Shown: positions 44,693 to 54,216 of the stretch, piece by piece
Layout: every line of letters begins with the position of its first letter
Numbering within the stretch: the first letter of the stretch is position 1
Assembly: GCF_037940415.1 (NCBI RefSeq)
Contig: NZ_CP149798.1
Coordinates: forward strand, 4,125,001 to 4,189,000
Direction of reading: 5' to 3'
Length of the DNA stretch: 64,000 nt
DNA from: Streptomyces sp. f51
Lineage (GTDB): Bacteria > Actinomycetota > Actinomycetes > Streptomycetales > Streptomycetaceae
Program-made: the position numbers and the translations under genes
The notes under the pieces: generated by a model
What the model saw: only the letters and a program-made list of their open reading frames with translations
Database searches by the model: none
What the model was told of the DNA's origin: nothing

Positions 44693-45784
44693 ATGCAGTT
44701 CGGGATCTTCAGCGTCGGCGATGTGACACCGGACCCGACCACGGGCCGGGAGCCGAGCGAGCGCGAGCGCATCAAGGCCATGGTCGCCATCGCGCTGAAG
44801 GCCGAGGAGGTCGGCCTCGACGTCTTCGCCACCGGCGAGCACCACAACCCGCCGTTCGTGCCGTCGTCCCCGACCACGATGCTCGGCTACATCGCGGCGA
44901 GGACCGAGAGGCTGGTGCTGTCCACCTCGACCACGCTCATCACCACCAATGACCCGGTGAAGATCGCCGAGGACTACGCGATGCTCCAGCATCTCGCGGA
45001 CGGCCGGGTCGACCTGATGATGGGCCGCGGCAACACCGGTCCCGTCTACCCCTGGTTCGGCCAGGACATCCGGCAGGGCATCAACCTCGCGGTCGAGAAC
45101 TACGCGCTGCTGCACCGCCTGTGGCGCGAGGACGTGGTGACGTGGGAGGGCAAGTTCCGTACGCCGCTCCAGTCGTTCACGTCGACCCCGCGTCCGCTGG
45201 ACGGTGTCGCGCCGTTCGTCTGGCACGGCTCCATCCGCTCGCCCGAGATCGCCGAACAGGCCGCGTACTACGGCGACGGCTTCTTCCACAACAACATCTT
45301 CTGGCCCGCCGACCACACCAAGAAGATGGTCGAGCTCTACCGCGAGCGGTACGCGCACTACGGGCACGGCACGGCCGAGCAGGCCATCGTCGGCCTCGGC
45401 GGCCAGGTCTTCATGCGGCCCAACTCGCAGGACGCCATGAGGGAGTTCAGGCCGTACTTCGACAACGCTCCCGTCTACGGGCACGGGCCCTCTCTTGAGG
45501 AGTTCACCGAGCAGACGCCGCTGACCGTCGGCTCGCCGCAGCAGGTCATCGAGAAGACGCTGGCGTTCCGCGAGTACGCCGGTGACTACCAGCGCCAGCT
45601 GTTCCTGATGGACCACGCCGGGCTGCCGCTCAAGACGGTCCTCGAACAGCTCGATCTGCTGGGCGAGCAGGTCGTGCCGGTGCTGCGCGAGGAGTTCGCC
45701 AAGAACCGGCCGGCCGGGGTGCCGGACGCGCCCACCCACGCGGCACGGGTGGCCGCGGCGAAGGAGGAGGTGAGCCGCGTATGA
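44693..45784 (+). CDS. LLM-class flavin-dependent monooxygenase
   Basis: A 363-residue luciferase-like monooxygenase that would use reduced FMN and oxygen on an unknown small substrate. Family blocks are MQFGIFSVGDVTPDPTTG, FATGEHHNPPFVPSSP, LSTSTTLITTNDPVKIAEDY, RVDLMMGRGNTGPVYPW and FVWHGSIRSPEIAEQA. ATG 44693 has ggaggg upstream. Its end overlaps the FMN reductase start by four bases, which would supply the reduced flavin. Confidence 0.92.
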   Translation: MQFGIFSVGDVTPDPTTGREPSERERIKAMVAIALKAEEVGLDVFATGEHHNPPFVPSSPTTMLGYIAARTERLVLSTSTTLITTNDPVKIAEDYAMLQHLADGRVDLMMGRGNTGPVYPWFGQDIRQGINLAVENYALLHRLWREDVVTWEGKFRTPLQSFTSTPRPLDGVAPFVWHGSIRSPEIAEQAAYYGDGFFHNNIFWPADHTKKMVELYRERYAHYGHGTAEQAIVGLGGQVFMRPNSQDAMREFRPYFDNAPVYGHGPSLEEFTEQTPLTVGSPQQVIEKTLAFREYAGDYQRQLFLMDHAGLPLKTVLEQLDLLGEQVVPVLREEFAKNRPAGVPDAPTHAARVAAAKEEVSRV

Positions 45785-46446
45785 AGCTCGTCGTCGTCTC
45801 GGCGGGGCTGAGTGTTCCGTCGTCCACGCGGCTGCTGGGTGACCGGCTGGCGGCCGCGACCGTCGGCCGGGTGTCCGGCCCGGTGGATCTGAGGGTCGTG
45901 GAACTGCGCGACCTCGCGGTCGAGATCGCGCACAACTTCACCAACGGGTTTCCCGGACGGGCGTTGTCCGCCGCGATCGAGGACGTGACCTCCGCCGACG
46001 GTCTGATCGTCGTGACCCCGGTCTTCTCCGCCTCCTACAGCGGTCTGTTCAAGTCGTTCTTCGATGTGCTGGACAAGGACGCGCTGGTGGGGAAGCCGGT
46101 GGTGATCGCGGCGACCGGGGGGACCGGGCGGCATTCGCTCGTCCTCGATCACGCTTTGCGGCCGCTGTTCGCCTATCTGCGGGCTGTGGTCGTGCCTACC
46201 GGGGTGTACGCGGCCTCGGAGGACTGGGGCGCGGAGGGGCTGGCCGAGCGGGTCGGGCGGGCGGCGGGGGAGTTGGCCGGGTTGATGTCGCGTCCGGCGC
46301 CCGCGCCTGCCGCGGGCTCGGAGTCGGTGTCCTCGGCTCCGGGTGGGGCCGAGGCCGTGCTTCCGGCCCAGGCGGCCTTGCCCGGCCGGGCGGACGGTTT
46401 CCACGTGGTCCCCTTCGAGGAACAGCTGGCGGCGCTGCGGCCGTAG
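45781..46446 (+). CDS. CE1759-type NAD(P)H-dependent FMN reductase
   Basis: A 221-residue flavodoxin-like reductase. The flavin loop is VVSAGLSVPSSTRLLGDRL, then LIVVTPVFSASYSGLFKSFFD and VVIAATGGTGRHSLVLDH. It matches the reductases paired with LLM monooxygenases (CE1759 family). The last 50 residues are a variable Ala/Gly-rich tail. ATG 45781 overlaps the monooxygenase stop, so the two work as a two-component oxygenase. Confidence 0.9.
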   Translation: MKLVVVSAGLSVPSSTRLLGDRLAAATVGRVSGPVDLRVVELRDLAVEIAHNFTNGFPGRALSAAIEDVTSADGLIVVTPVFSASYSGLFKSFFDVLDKDALVGKPVVIAATGGTGRHSLVLDHALRPLFAYLRAVVVPTGVYAASEDWGAEGLAERVGRAAGELAGLMSRPAPAPAAGSESVSSAPGGAEAVLPAQAALPGRADGFHVVPFEEQLAALRP

Positions 46447-46449
46447 CGA

Positions 46450-46538
46450 GCGTTTTTCGCCCCCTCCGCCCCTACCCGACCCGAACCCGGGGGCTCCGCC
46501 CCCGGCCCCCCGCTCCTCAAACGCCGGAGGGGCTGAAA
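46450..46538 (+). repeat. dispersed repeat module M2, copy 4
   Basis: Runs from just after the FMN reductase stop through ccccctccgcccctacccga and cgctcctcaaacgccggag. It matches the reverse complement of 42367-42452 along about 85 bases. The GC-rich inverted repeats may act as the terminator of the reductase gene. Confidence 0.75.
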
Positions 46539-46560
46539 CCGTCGCGGGCCGGGGCTGGAA

Positions 46561-46697
46561 GGTGGACCGGGCACCACGATGCACCCGCAGCCGGGATGGG
46601 ACGCGAGGGGCCGTGCCGGTACATCGATGCCCGTCGCCACCGACGGTCACTCCTCATCCAACGGCGACGGGCTGATGCACCGGCACGGCCCCGACCC
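46561..46697 (+). repeat. dispersed 137-bp hairpin element, copy C
   Basis: The best-formed copy. Arms 46609-46638 and 46663-46690 pair as a 12-bp outer stem, one mismatch, CATC/GATG, a small bulge and a 10-bp inner stem, with a 24-base loop. It lies between the FMN reductase and the convergent sensor kinase gene. Confidence 0.85.
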
Positions 46698-46744
46698 ACC
46701 CACCGGACCGAACCCGGACCCAGACCCGGACCCGGACCCGAGGT

Positions 46745-48250
46745 TCAGGACGGGTCGTGCGCGGCTTCCACCGTGAAGCCGATCACCGTGCCGCCGCCCT
46801 TGCGGGGGTACGCGAACGGGTCGCCCCCGTGGGCCGTCGAGACCTCGCGGACGATCGACAGACCGAGCCCCGAGCCGGGAAGGCTGCGGGCGTCGGCGGC
46901 CCGGTAGAAGCGGTCGAAGACCCGCATGAGGTCGTCGTCGCCGATGCCGGGCCCCCGGTCGCGCACCTCGACCCGGACCAGCCCATGACGGCTCCCGGAA
47001 CCGATGGCCCCGAGGTGGACCACGGAGGCCGCGGGGGTGCCCGGATCGCCGGGACGGTCCGCGCCCGCGTACCGCGCGACGGGCCCCGTCAGCACGACCT
47101 CGATCGGCGCCGTTCCGCCCCGGTCGAACTTGGCGGCGTTCTCCACGAGGTTGGAGACCGCGCGCTGGAGGGCGCTCGTGCGGCCGTCGACCGTGGTGTC
47201 GCCGGTGGCCCGGACGGTGATCTCCCGGGCGGTGCGGCGCCGCGCGACGGTCGCGACGTCCTCGGCGAGTTCGGCGAGGTCGAGCCGTCGTACGGGCTCG
47301 GTGTCCGACTGGCCCGCCGCGAGAGCCACGAGCTCGTTGACCAGGTCGGTCAGCTCCCGGGACTCCAGGGCCAGGTCGGCGACGAGTTCCTCGCGGGCGT
47401 CGGGCGGCAGCTCGTCGATCCGTCGGAGCATGGAGATGTTGGTGCGCAGGGAGGTCAGCGGCGTCCGCAGTTCGTGTCCCGCGTCCTGGACCAGCCGGCG
47501 CTGGTCCTCCTCGGACTGGGCGAGGCGGCCGAGCATCCGGTCGAAGGACCGGCCGAGCCGGGCCACCTCGTCGTGTCCGGTCACCGGCACCTGGATGCCC
47601 AGACGCCCGGTGCGCGCCACGTCCTCGGCGGCCCCGGCGAGCCGGACCAGGCGCCGGGTGATGCGCCGGGCCAGCCACCAGCCGAACAGCCCGGCGGCGA
47701 TCACGACGGCGCCGACGAGGATCACGGTCCGGCGCTGGAGCGTGCGGAGCAGATCCTCGGTGTCGCTGAACTGCTGGGCGACCTGGACGGCACCCCGCCC
47801 GCCGCCCAGCGAGACGGTCGCCAGCCGGTAGCGGTCGCCGGCGACGTCGACGTCCTTGTGCTGTTCGAGCCTGCCGGCCTTGGCGTCGTCGGAGATCGCC
47901 CGGTCGTGGCTGTACACGGGCAGCGGCGGAACGCCGTGGTCGACGATCGCGCCCTTGGGCCCGAGCACCTGCACGTCGGTGCGGCTGGGCCGAATGATGT
48001 CGTCGAGGGGGCCGTCGTGGTCGGGGTCGGAGGAGGCGAAGTCGCTCGGTTCCAGTGAGCGCTCGCGCACCTGGTCGCGCAGGTCCTGCACCACCTCGGC
48101 GAACACCGTCTGCTGGTCGACGCGCACCAGCCGGGCGGCGGCGTCGTAGCTGAGGAATCCGACGAGGACCGTGACGGCGGCGGCGACGGCCGCGAAGGAC
48201 ACGGTGAAGGTGGTCCGCAGGGACGACACCTGCCGCAGCCGTCTTCGCAC
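46745..48250 (-). CDS. sensor histidine kinase (MprB-like)
   Basis: A 501-residue membrane kinase. Span 1 (about 13-35), an outer domain of about 130 residues, span 2 (about 176-194), HAMP, then HisKA with His259 in DAGHELRTPLTSLR. The ATPase part has NLVENAAKF, RDRGPGIGDDD and GSGLGLSIV. It phosphorylates the response regulator gene product encoded immediately upstream; GTG 48250 abuts that stop codon with no gap. The signal is unknown; MprB-type kinases respond to envelope stress. Confidence 0.92.
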   Translation of the reverse strand: MRRRLRQVSSLRTTFTVSFAAVAAAVTVLVGFLSYDAAARLVRVDQQTVFAEVVQDLRDQVRERSLEPSDFASSDPDHDGPLDDIIRPSRTDVQVLGPKGAIVDHGVPPLPVYSHDRAISDDAKAGRLEQHKDVDVAGDRYRLATVSLGGGRGAVQVAQQFSDTEDLLRTLQRRTVILVGAVVIAAGLFGWWLARRITRRLVRLAGAAEDVARTGRLGIQVPVTGHDEVARLGRSFDRMLGRLAQSEEDQRRLVQDAGHELRTPLTSLRTNISMLRRIDELPPDAREELVADLALESRELTDLVNELVALAAGQSDTEPVRRLDLAELAEDVATVARRRTAREITVRATGDTTVDGRTSALQRAVSNLVENAAKFDRGGTAPIEVVLTGPVARYAGADRPGDPGTPAASVVHLGAIGSGSRHGLVRVEVRDRGPGIGDDDLMRVFDRFYRAADARSLPGSGLGLSIVREVSTAHGGDPFAYPRKGGGTVIGFTVEAAHDPS

Positions 48251-48976
<726 letters not shown>

Positions 48977-49055
48977 TCGACCAGTCTGCCAAGCCGTCGG
49001 CCGTATGCGAGCTGGTGAGCGGGTCCGTGACGGGCCTTCTTACCGGCCTCTCACC

Positions 49056-49087
49056 CCTTTCCGGTGTGTCGGACGTGCCCGGAAAGG
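49056..49087 (-). terminator. terminator of the APC transporter gene
   Basis: cctttccgg (49056-49064) pairs with ccggaaagg (49079-49087) around a 14-base loop, 24 bases after the leftward transporter gene ends. Confidence 0.65.
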
Positions 49088-49110
49088 TCCTGGTCGTGTC
49101 GTGGGCGGGG

Positions 49111-51069
49111 TCAGCCGACGTGGACGCGGGGGCGTCGGGTGCGGTCGGGTTCGGCCTCGCGCAGGACTTCCCTGGTGACGGGGGCGACCTCGCCCTGTCC
49201 GAAGAGGAAGAAGCGCAGGAAGTTGGTGAAGGGGTTGCCCTCGGTCCATTCGAAGTAGATGTGCGGGATGCCGCCGGTGGTGTCGCGGACGTGGAGCAGC
49301 AGGGCGGCGAGGGCGTTGGGGATGGAGGCGGATTCCAGGGTGAGGACGCGGTAGCGGCCGTGCAGGACTTCGCCGCGTACGTGCATGACGGACTCGAACT
49401 CGGAGGGGTCGCCGACGGTGACCTCCAGGAAGACGAAGTCGTCCTGGGCGGGGAGGTCGTGGTCGGCGCGGATCTGTTCGATCTTCTCGCGGTACTCGGC
49501 GATGTCGCGTTTGTCGGGTTCGTTGGCGACGAAGCGGATGCGGCGGCTGGCGATGTCCCGTACGAACCGTTCGGCCATGTCGTCCATGGTCATGCTGGTC
49601 ACGCGGAGTTCGAAGGCGCGGGCGAGCCGGGAGAGCAGGGAGACGAGGATGATGCCGGCGATGAAGCAGGCGCCGATCTTCACACCGTCGGGCCGTTCGA
49701 TGATGTTGACGACGGTCGTGTAGAGGAAGACCGCCGAGATGACCGCGAAGAGGACGGCCCAGTGTTTCTGGCGGGCCTTGCGGGCGGCGATGGTGACGGC
49801 GATGGCGGCGGAGCTGATCAGGACGAGGACGCCGGTGGCGTAGGCGCCGCCCTGTTTGTCGACGTCGGCGTCGAAGATCCAGGTGACGAGGAACGCGATC
49901 AGGGTGAAGACGATCACCATGGGGCGGACGGCGCGGGCCCAGTGGGGTGCCATGCCGTAGCGGGGCAGGTAGCGCGGCATGAGGTTGAGCAGGCCGGCCA
50001 TGGCGGAGGCGCCGGCGAACCACAGGATGCAGATGGTGGAGACGTCGTAGACGGTGCCGAAGGCGTTGCCGAGGTATTCGTGGGCCAGGTAGGCGAGGGC
50101 GCGGCCGTTGGCCTGGCCGCCGGGCTCGAACTCCTTCTCGGGGATCAGCACGGTGGTGATGAAGCTGGTGACGATGAGGAAGACGCTCATGATCACGGCG
50201 GCGGTGGTGAGCAGTTTCTTGGCGCCGCGGATGCGTCCGGTGGGCTTCTCCTCGGTGTCGCCCGAGTCGCCTTCGACGTGCGGCATGACCGCGACCCCGG
50301 TCTCGAAGCCGGACAGGCCGAGGGCGAGTTTGGGGAAGACGAGCAGGGAGACGCCGATCATGGCGAAGACGTTTCCGTGTTCGGCGGTCAGCGCGGTGGA
50401 CCAGTCGGTGACGAGGTGTTCGTGGGTGGCGACCTCCCAGACTCCGGCCACGGCGACCACGACGTTGAGTCCGAGGTAGATGCCGACGAGGACGACCGCG
50501 ACGCCGATCGCCTCCAGGAAGCCCTTGAGGAAGACGGCGCCGAGCAGGGCCACCAGGAAGAGGGTGATCACCATCTGTTTGTCGTGCAGGGCGCTGTTCA
50601 GATGGGGGTTCTCCACCAGGTGGGTGGAGGCGTCGGCCGCCGAGAGGGTGATGGTGATGAGGAAGTCGGTGGCGGCGAAGCCGAGGAGGGTGAGGACGAA
50701 CAGCTTGCCCTTCCAGAAGGAGAGCAGGCGTTCCAGCATCGCGATGGAGCCTTCGCCGTGGGGGCTCTCCTCGGCGACGCGGCGGTAGACGGGCAGTGCG
50801 CCGGCGAGGGTGACGATGACGAGGACGACGGTCGCCACGGGGGACAGCAGTCCGGCGGCGAGGGCGGCGATGCCGGGCTGGTAGCCGAGGGTGGAGAAGT
50901 AGTCGACACCGGTCAGGCACATGACCCGCCACCAGCGCTGTCCCTTGTGGACGGGGGCGGGCTCGGCCGGCTTGGGCAGCTGGCGGCCCTTGCTCTTGCT
51001 GATGTCGGACAGGCCTTCCAGCATCCACGCCCGCAAGCGGCTCGGTGGGGCGGGCTCGGTGCTGGCCAT
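49111..51069 (-). CDS. APC-superfamily transporter with cytoplasmic C-domain
   Basis: A 652-residue permease with 12 or so hydrophobic segments (from VDYFSTLGYQPGIAALAAG to about 480) and a 170-residue soluble C-terminus (SMTMDDMAERFVRD to the end). The form recalls amino acid or potassium symporters of the APC superfamily; substrate unproven. ATG 51069 has AGGAGAG upstream. Its promoter region holds the same 20-base direct-repeat motif as the kdp region, which hints at shared control and a potassium or osmotic role. Confidence 0.82.
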   Translation of the reverse strand: MASTEPAPPSRLRAWMLEGLSDISKSKGRQLPKPAEPAPVHKGQRWWRVMCLTGVDYFSTLGYQPGIAALAAGLLSPVATVVLVIVTLAGALPVYRRVAEESPHGEGSIAMLERLLSFWKGKLFVLTLLGFAATDFLITITLSAADASTHLVENPHLNSALHDKQMVITLFLVALLGAVFLKGFLEAIGVAVVLVGIYLGLNVVVAVAGVWEVATHEHLVTDWSTALTAEHGNVFAMIGVSLLVFPKLALGLSGFETGVAVMPHVEGDSGDTEEKPTGRIRGAKKLLTTAAVIMSVFLIVTSFITTVLIPEKEFEPGGQANGRALAYLAHEYLGNAFGTVYDVSTICILWFAGASAMAGLLNLMPRYLPRYGMAPHWARAVRPMVIVFTLIAFLVTWIFDADVDKQGGAYATGVLVLISSAAIAVTIAARKARQKHWAVLFAVISAVFLYTTVVNIIERPDGVKIGACFIAGIILVSLLSRLARAFELRVTSMTMDDMAERFVRDIASRRIRFVANEPDKRDIAEYREKIEQIRADHDLPAQDDFVFLEVTVGDPSEFESVMHVRGEVLHGRYRVLTLESASIPNALAALLLHVRDTTGGIPHIYFEWTEGNPFTNFLRFFLFGQGEVAPVTREVLREAEPDRTRRPRVHVG

Positions 51070-51178
51070 CGGTGACTCTCCTGACGTACGTCTCTTCGAA
51101 CTTTCCGGCCATCGAGGAGACGGCGCCCATCAGCGTATGCAGAGAGTGATCCCCAGGCCCAAGCGTCGAGGGGCCTCA

Positions 51179-51198
51179 GGCGTCAATCTTGCGTTAAG
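51179..51198. promoter_or_regulatory. OmpR-type direct repeat before the APC transporter
   Basis: GGCGTCAATCTTGCGTTAAG contains GCGTCAA, four bases, GCGTTAA, an 11-bp spacing. It matches 16 of 20 bases of the motif at 53976-53995 in the kdp region. It lies 110 bases before the transporter start. Function is inferred from the form and the repetition. Confidence 0.6.
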
Positions 51199-51267
51199 AC
51201 CGGTTGGTCCCGCATCACGAGGGCGCCGGGCGGGGCGGGGTCCGTCACCCGTCCGGGTGCCGTCCGG

Positions 51268-53292
51268 CTACCGGTTCCGCGGCCGCGGTGGCACCGGCGG
51301 TTCACCTCGGCGGACGGAGCCGGGAGCCCGGGCCGCCGGCCGGTCGGCGTGGACGGAGGAGGTGAGCCGCCAGGGCACGCTCGTGACCATCACGCCCGGG
51401 GTGAAGAGCAGCCGGCTCTTGAGCCACAGGGCGGACTGGTTGTGCAGGAGGTTCTCCCACCAGTGGCCGACGACGTACTCGGGGACGAAGACGGCGACGG
51501 CGTCGCTCGGGCTCTCGCGGCGGATGGAACGGACGTACCCGACGACGGGCCGGGTGATCTCGCGGTACGGGGAGTCGACGATCTTCAGCGGTACGTCGAC
51601 GCCGTACTCCTCCCAGTGCCGGCGCAGCTCGGCCGTGGCGTCCGGGTCGACGGAGACGGTCAGCGCCTCCAGCCGGTAGGGGTGGGTGGCGTGTGCGTAG
51701 GCGAGGGCCCGCAGGGTCGGCTTGTGCAGCCGGGACACGAGCACGATCGCGAACACCCGGCTGGGCGGCGTGAGGTCACCGCGCGGGTCGGTGACCGCCA
51801 GTTCCGCCGCCGTGCTGTCGTAGTGGCGTCGGATCGCGCGCATCGTCACCCACAGCACGCTCGCGGCGAGGACGGCGAGCCACGCGCCCTGGGTGAACTT
51901 GGTGGTCAGGACGATGAGGAGGACGAAGCCGGTGACGACCGCGCCGACCGCGTTGATCAGGCGCGCGGTGTGGTGGCGCCGGCGGGTGGCGCCGTCGGGT
52001 TCGCCGCGCAGCTCACGGTTCCAGTGCCGCACCATGCCGAGCTGGGAGAGCGTGAAGGAGGTGAACACGCCCAGGATGTAGAGGTGGATGAGGCTGGTGA
52101 CGTTCGCGCGGTAGCCCCACAGCAGCAGGCCCGCGACGATCGCGAGGGCCAGGATGCCGTTGGAGAAGGCCAGCCGGTCGCCTCGGTTGTGCAACTGGTG
52201 CGGGAGATAGCGGTGTTGGGCGAGGATGGAGGACAGCAGGGGGAAGCCGTTGAAGGCGGTGTTCGCGGCCAGGATCAGGACGAGGGCCGTCACGGCCTGG
52301 ATGAAGTAGAAGCCGGCGCTGTGCTCCCCGCCGAACACCGCGGCCGCGATCTGCGCGATGACCGTGCGCTGGGTGTAGGTGGCGCAGTCCCCGTCGAGTC
52401 CGGTGAGCCGGCAGGCGTCGTCGGTGATGTGGACCTTGGAGACCAGCGCCAGGGTGGTGACCCCGGCGAACATGACGATCGCGAGCCCTCCCATCGCGGC
52501 CAGGGTGGTGGCCGCGTTGCGCGACTTGGGCTTGCGGAACGCCGGGACGCCGTTGGAGATCGCCTCCACGCCGGTCAGCGCCGTGCAGCCGGAGGAGAAG
52601 GCGCGCAGGACCAGCATCAGCAGGGCCAGACCGGTCAGATGCGCGTCGGCCGGGTCCGGGGTGATCCCGTAGGCGGCGCTCGCGGCGACCGGCGGGTCCC
52701 CGAGGAGGTAGCGGACCAGACCGGTGACCACCATGATCAGGACGCCGCCGATGAACAGATACGTCGGCGCCGCGAAGGCCCGTCCCGACTCGCGCACCCC
52801 GCGCAGGTTGATGGCCGCCAGCAGCGCGACGAAGACGAGCGCCATCAGGACCCGCTGGTGGGCGAGGCCGGGGAGCGCCGAGATGATGTTGTCGACGCCC
52901 GAGGCGACCGAGACGGCGACCGTCATGACGTAGTCGACCAGGAGCGAGGCGGCGACGACCAGGCCGGCCGAGGGGCCCAGGTTCGTGGTCGCCACCTCGA
53001 AGCTGCCGCCGCCGCTCGGATAGGCGTGCACCACCTGCCGGTACGAGAGCACCACGACGGCCATCAGCGCCACGACCGCCCCGGCGATCCAGGGTGTGAA
53101 GTGCAGGTACGCCAGTCCGCCGAGGGTGAGGACGAGCAGGATCTCCTGGGTCGCGTAGGCCACGGACGACAGCGGGTCGGAGGCGAAGACGGGCAGGGCC
53201 AGCCGTTTGGGCAGCAGGGTCTCGGTCAGTTCCTCGCTGCGCATCGCGCGGCCGATCACCAGGCGTTTGAGGATCCCCGTCACGTTGAGCAC
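51268..53292 (-). CDS. KimA-like potassium:proton symporter (APC family)
   Basis: A 674-residue transporter that follows Bacillus KimA (YdaO) block by block: ASDPLSSVAYATQEILLVL, LSYRQVVHAYPSGGGSFEV, ASLLVDYVMTVAVSVASG, AFSSGCTALTGVEAISNGVP, GDRLAFSNGI, GVFTSFTLSQLGM and HNQSALWLKSRL. KimA is a high-affinity potassium importer controlled by c-di-AMP. Twelve spans precede a cytoplasmic domain (about 480-640). A basic Pro/Arg tail is extra. GTG 53292 lacks a clear ribosome-binding site. It is in one direction with the upstream PH-like gene and divergent from kdp. Confidence 0.85.
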   Translation of the reverse strand: MLNVTGILKRLVIGRAMRSEELTETLLPKRLALPVFASDPLSSVAYATQEILLVLTLGGLAYLHFTPWIAGAVVALMAVVVLSYRQVVHAYPSGGGSFEVATTNLGPSAGLVVAASLLVDYVMTVAVSVASGVDNIISALPGLAHQRVLMALVFVALLAAINLRGVRESGRAFAAPTYLFIGGVLIMVVTGLVRYLLGDPPVAASAAYGITPDPADAHLTGLALLMLVLRAFSSGCTALTGVEAISNGVPAFRKPKSRNAATTLAAMGGLAIVMFAGVTTLALVSKVHITDDACRLTGLDGDCATYTQRTVIAQIAAAVFGGEHSAGFYFIQAVTALVLILAANTAFNGFPLLSSILAQHRYLPHQLHNRGDRLAFSNGILALAIVAGLLLWGYRANVTSLIHLYILGVFTSFTLSQLGMVRHWNRELRGEPDGATRRRHHTARLINAVGAVVTGFVLLIVLTTKFTQGAWLAVLAASVLWVTMRAIRRHYDSTAAELAVTDPRGDLTPPSRVFAIVLVSRLHKPTLRALAYAHATHPYRLEALTVSVDPDATAELRRHWEEYGVDVPLKIVDSPYREITRPVVGYVRSIRRESPSDAVAVFVPEYVVGHWWENLLHNQSALWLKSRLLFTPGVMVTSVPWRLTSSVHADRPAARAPGSVRRGEPPVPPRPRNR

Positions 53293-53355
53293 GGGCGGAG
53301 GTTAAGCCCGCCGGGACGGGCCGGGAGGCCCCGACACTCGGTCGGGAGCGGACAT

Positions 53356-53910
53356 TCAGTCCAGCCCCGAGACCTTGAACACCGTCCGCGCGGTCTCGCG
53401 GTCGATGCGCTCGGAGACGCGGCGCAGCGCGCTCTCCCCGCAGGTGAGGGTGCCGCGCAGGGCGGAGGTCCGCGCGTCCTCGTCGAGGCGGTGCCACAAC
53501 TCGGGGCTGGCCGCCAGCACATGGGGGGCGATCTCCAGTCGCGCTCCGAAGGCGTCGCGCAGGACGAGCCGCTGTCCGACGCCGTCCAGGCAGCGCACGG
53601 ACACCAGCCGGTCGGTCCGTACCCGCCGGATGCCGAGCGGCCCGTGGGAGCTGAGCCAGCCCTCGCCCGCGGTGATCCGGGCGGGGCACAGGACGAGGAA
53701 GAGCAACGCCGCGAGGGCGCACCACAGCAGGGCGCGCGGGAAGGTGAGCGTTCCGGCGACGCCGTCGGTCAGGACCAGCAGGGCCAGGAGCGCGAGCGCG
53801 CAGCGGATCGAGCTGCGCAGGTCCTGGGCCCAGCGCAGGTCGTGCGCGACCTCCCCGGTCGGGGGCGGGGGTGCCTCGGCCGCTGCGCGGGGGTCGTCGC
53901 GGGGGTCCAT
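53356..53910 (-). CDS. membrane protein with PH-like domain
   Basis: A 184-residue protein. Two close spans (about 33-75: CALALLALLVLTDGVAGTL and LLWCALAALLFLVLC) are followed by a beta-rich PH-like domain (WLSSHGPLGIRRVRTDRLVSV) typical of actinobacterial small membrane proteins. Function unknown. It lies 63 bases ahead of the KimA-like gene on the same strand and could be its partner. Confidence 0.75.
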   Translation of the reverse strand: MDPRDDPRAAAEAPPPPTGEVAHDLRWAQDLRSSIRCALALLALLVLTDGVAGTLTFPRALLWCALAALLFLVLCPARITAGEGWLSSHGPLGIRRVRTDRLVSVRCLDGVGQRLVLRDAFGARLEIAPHVLAASPELWHRLDEDARTSALRGTLTCGESALRRVSERIDRETARTVFKVSGLD

Positions 53911-53951
53911 GGGTCCGACGGTAGTGAGCCGCGGGACCGGGGGCGATGTGC

Positions 53952-54059
53952 GTTGACGGGTCTTTGACGAGCCATGGCGTCAACGTTGCGACAAGGCCGG
54001 GGGGCTCTGTATGGGATGCGTCAAAGGAGCGCTGTGTCCCGTATGGGTGGCGTCAACGG
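53952..54059. promoter_or_regulatory. multiple GCGTCAA/TTGACGC boxes between kimA-like and kdp genes
   Basis: TTGACG at 53953 and 53964 are 11 bp apart. GCGTCAA-N4-GCGACAA lies at 53977-53994. A 19-base direct repeat (gtatggg, two bases, gcgtcaa) stands at 54009-54027 and 54041-54059. All fit OmpR-family operator geometry and stand between two divergent potassium uptake units. Palindromes ggccggatccggcc (54061-54074) and gaggagttctcctc (54078-54091) follow in the kdp leader. Confidence 0.65.
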
Positions 54060-54132
54060 TGGCCGGATCCGGCCGGTGAGGAGTTCTCCTCTAAGCGTCA
54101 GTTCCCGACCGCATCTCCCCTAGGAGCTCACG

Positions 54133-54216
54133 ATGGCCGACGTGGCCTTCGTCGTCACCACGATCGCGGTGTTCGCGCTGGTGGCCCTCGTCGCCAAGGG
54201 GGTGACGAAGCTGTGA
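54133..54216 (+). CDS. 27-residue membrane peptide before kdpF
   Basis: ATG 54133 has a stretch ctaggagctcacg before it with GGAG at good spacing. The 27 codons give one hydrophobic helix, ADVAFVVTTIAVFALVALVA, ending KGVTKL. Its TGA overlaps the GTG of kdpF (GTGA). It looks like a second KdpF-sized peptide, so either a duplicated stabilising subunit or a leader peptide coupling translation. Confidence 0.7.
   Translation: MADVAFVVTTIAVFALVALVAKGVTKL

Noticed and set aside
51349..53967. An 872-codon open frame antisense to the KimA-like gene
   Set aside because: Shadow frame; the opposite strand encodes clear transporter motifs.
53911..54132. c-di-AMP (ydaO) riboswitch before kdp or the KimA-like gene
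   Set aside because: Expected from the biology, but I could not find its conserved core; only palindromes and direct repeats are visible. A covariance-model scan would settle it.
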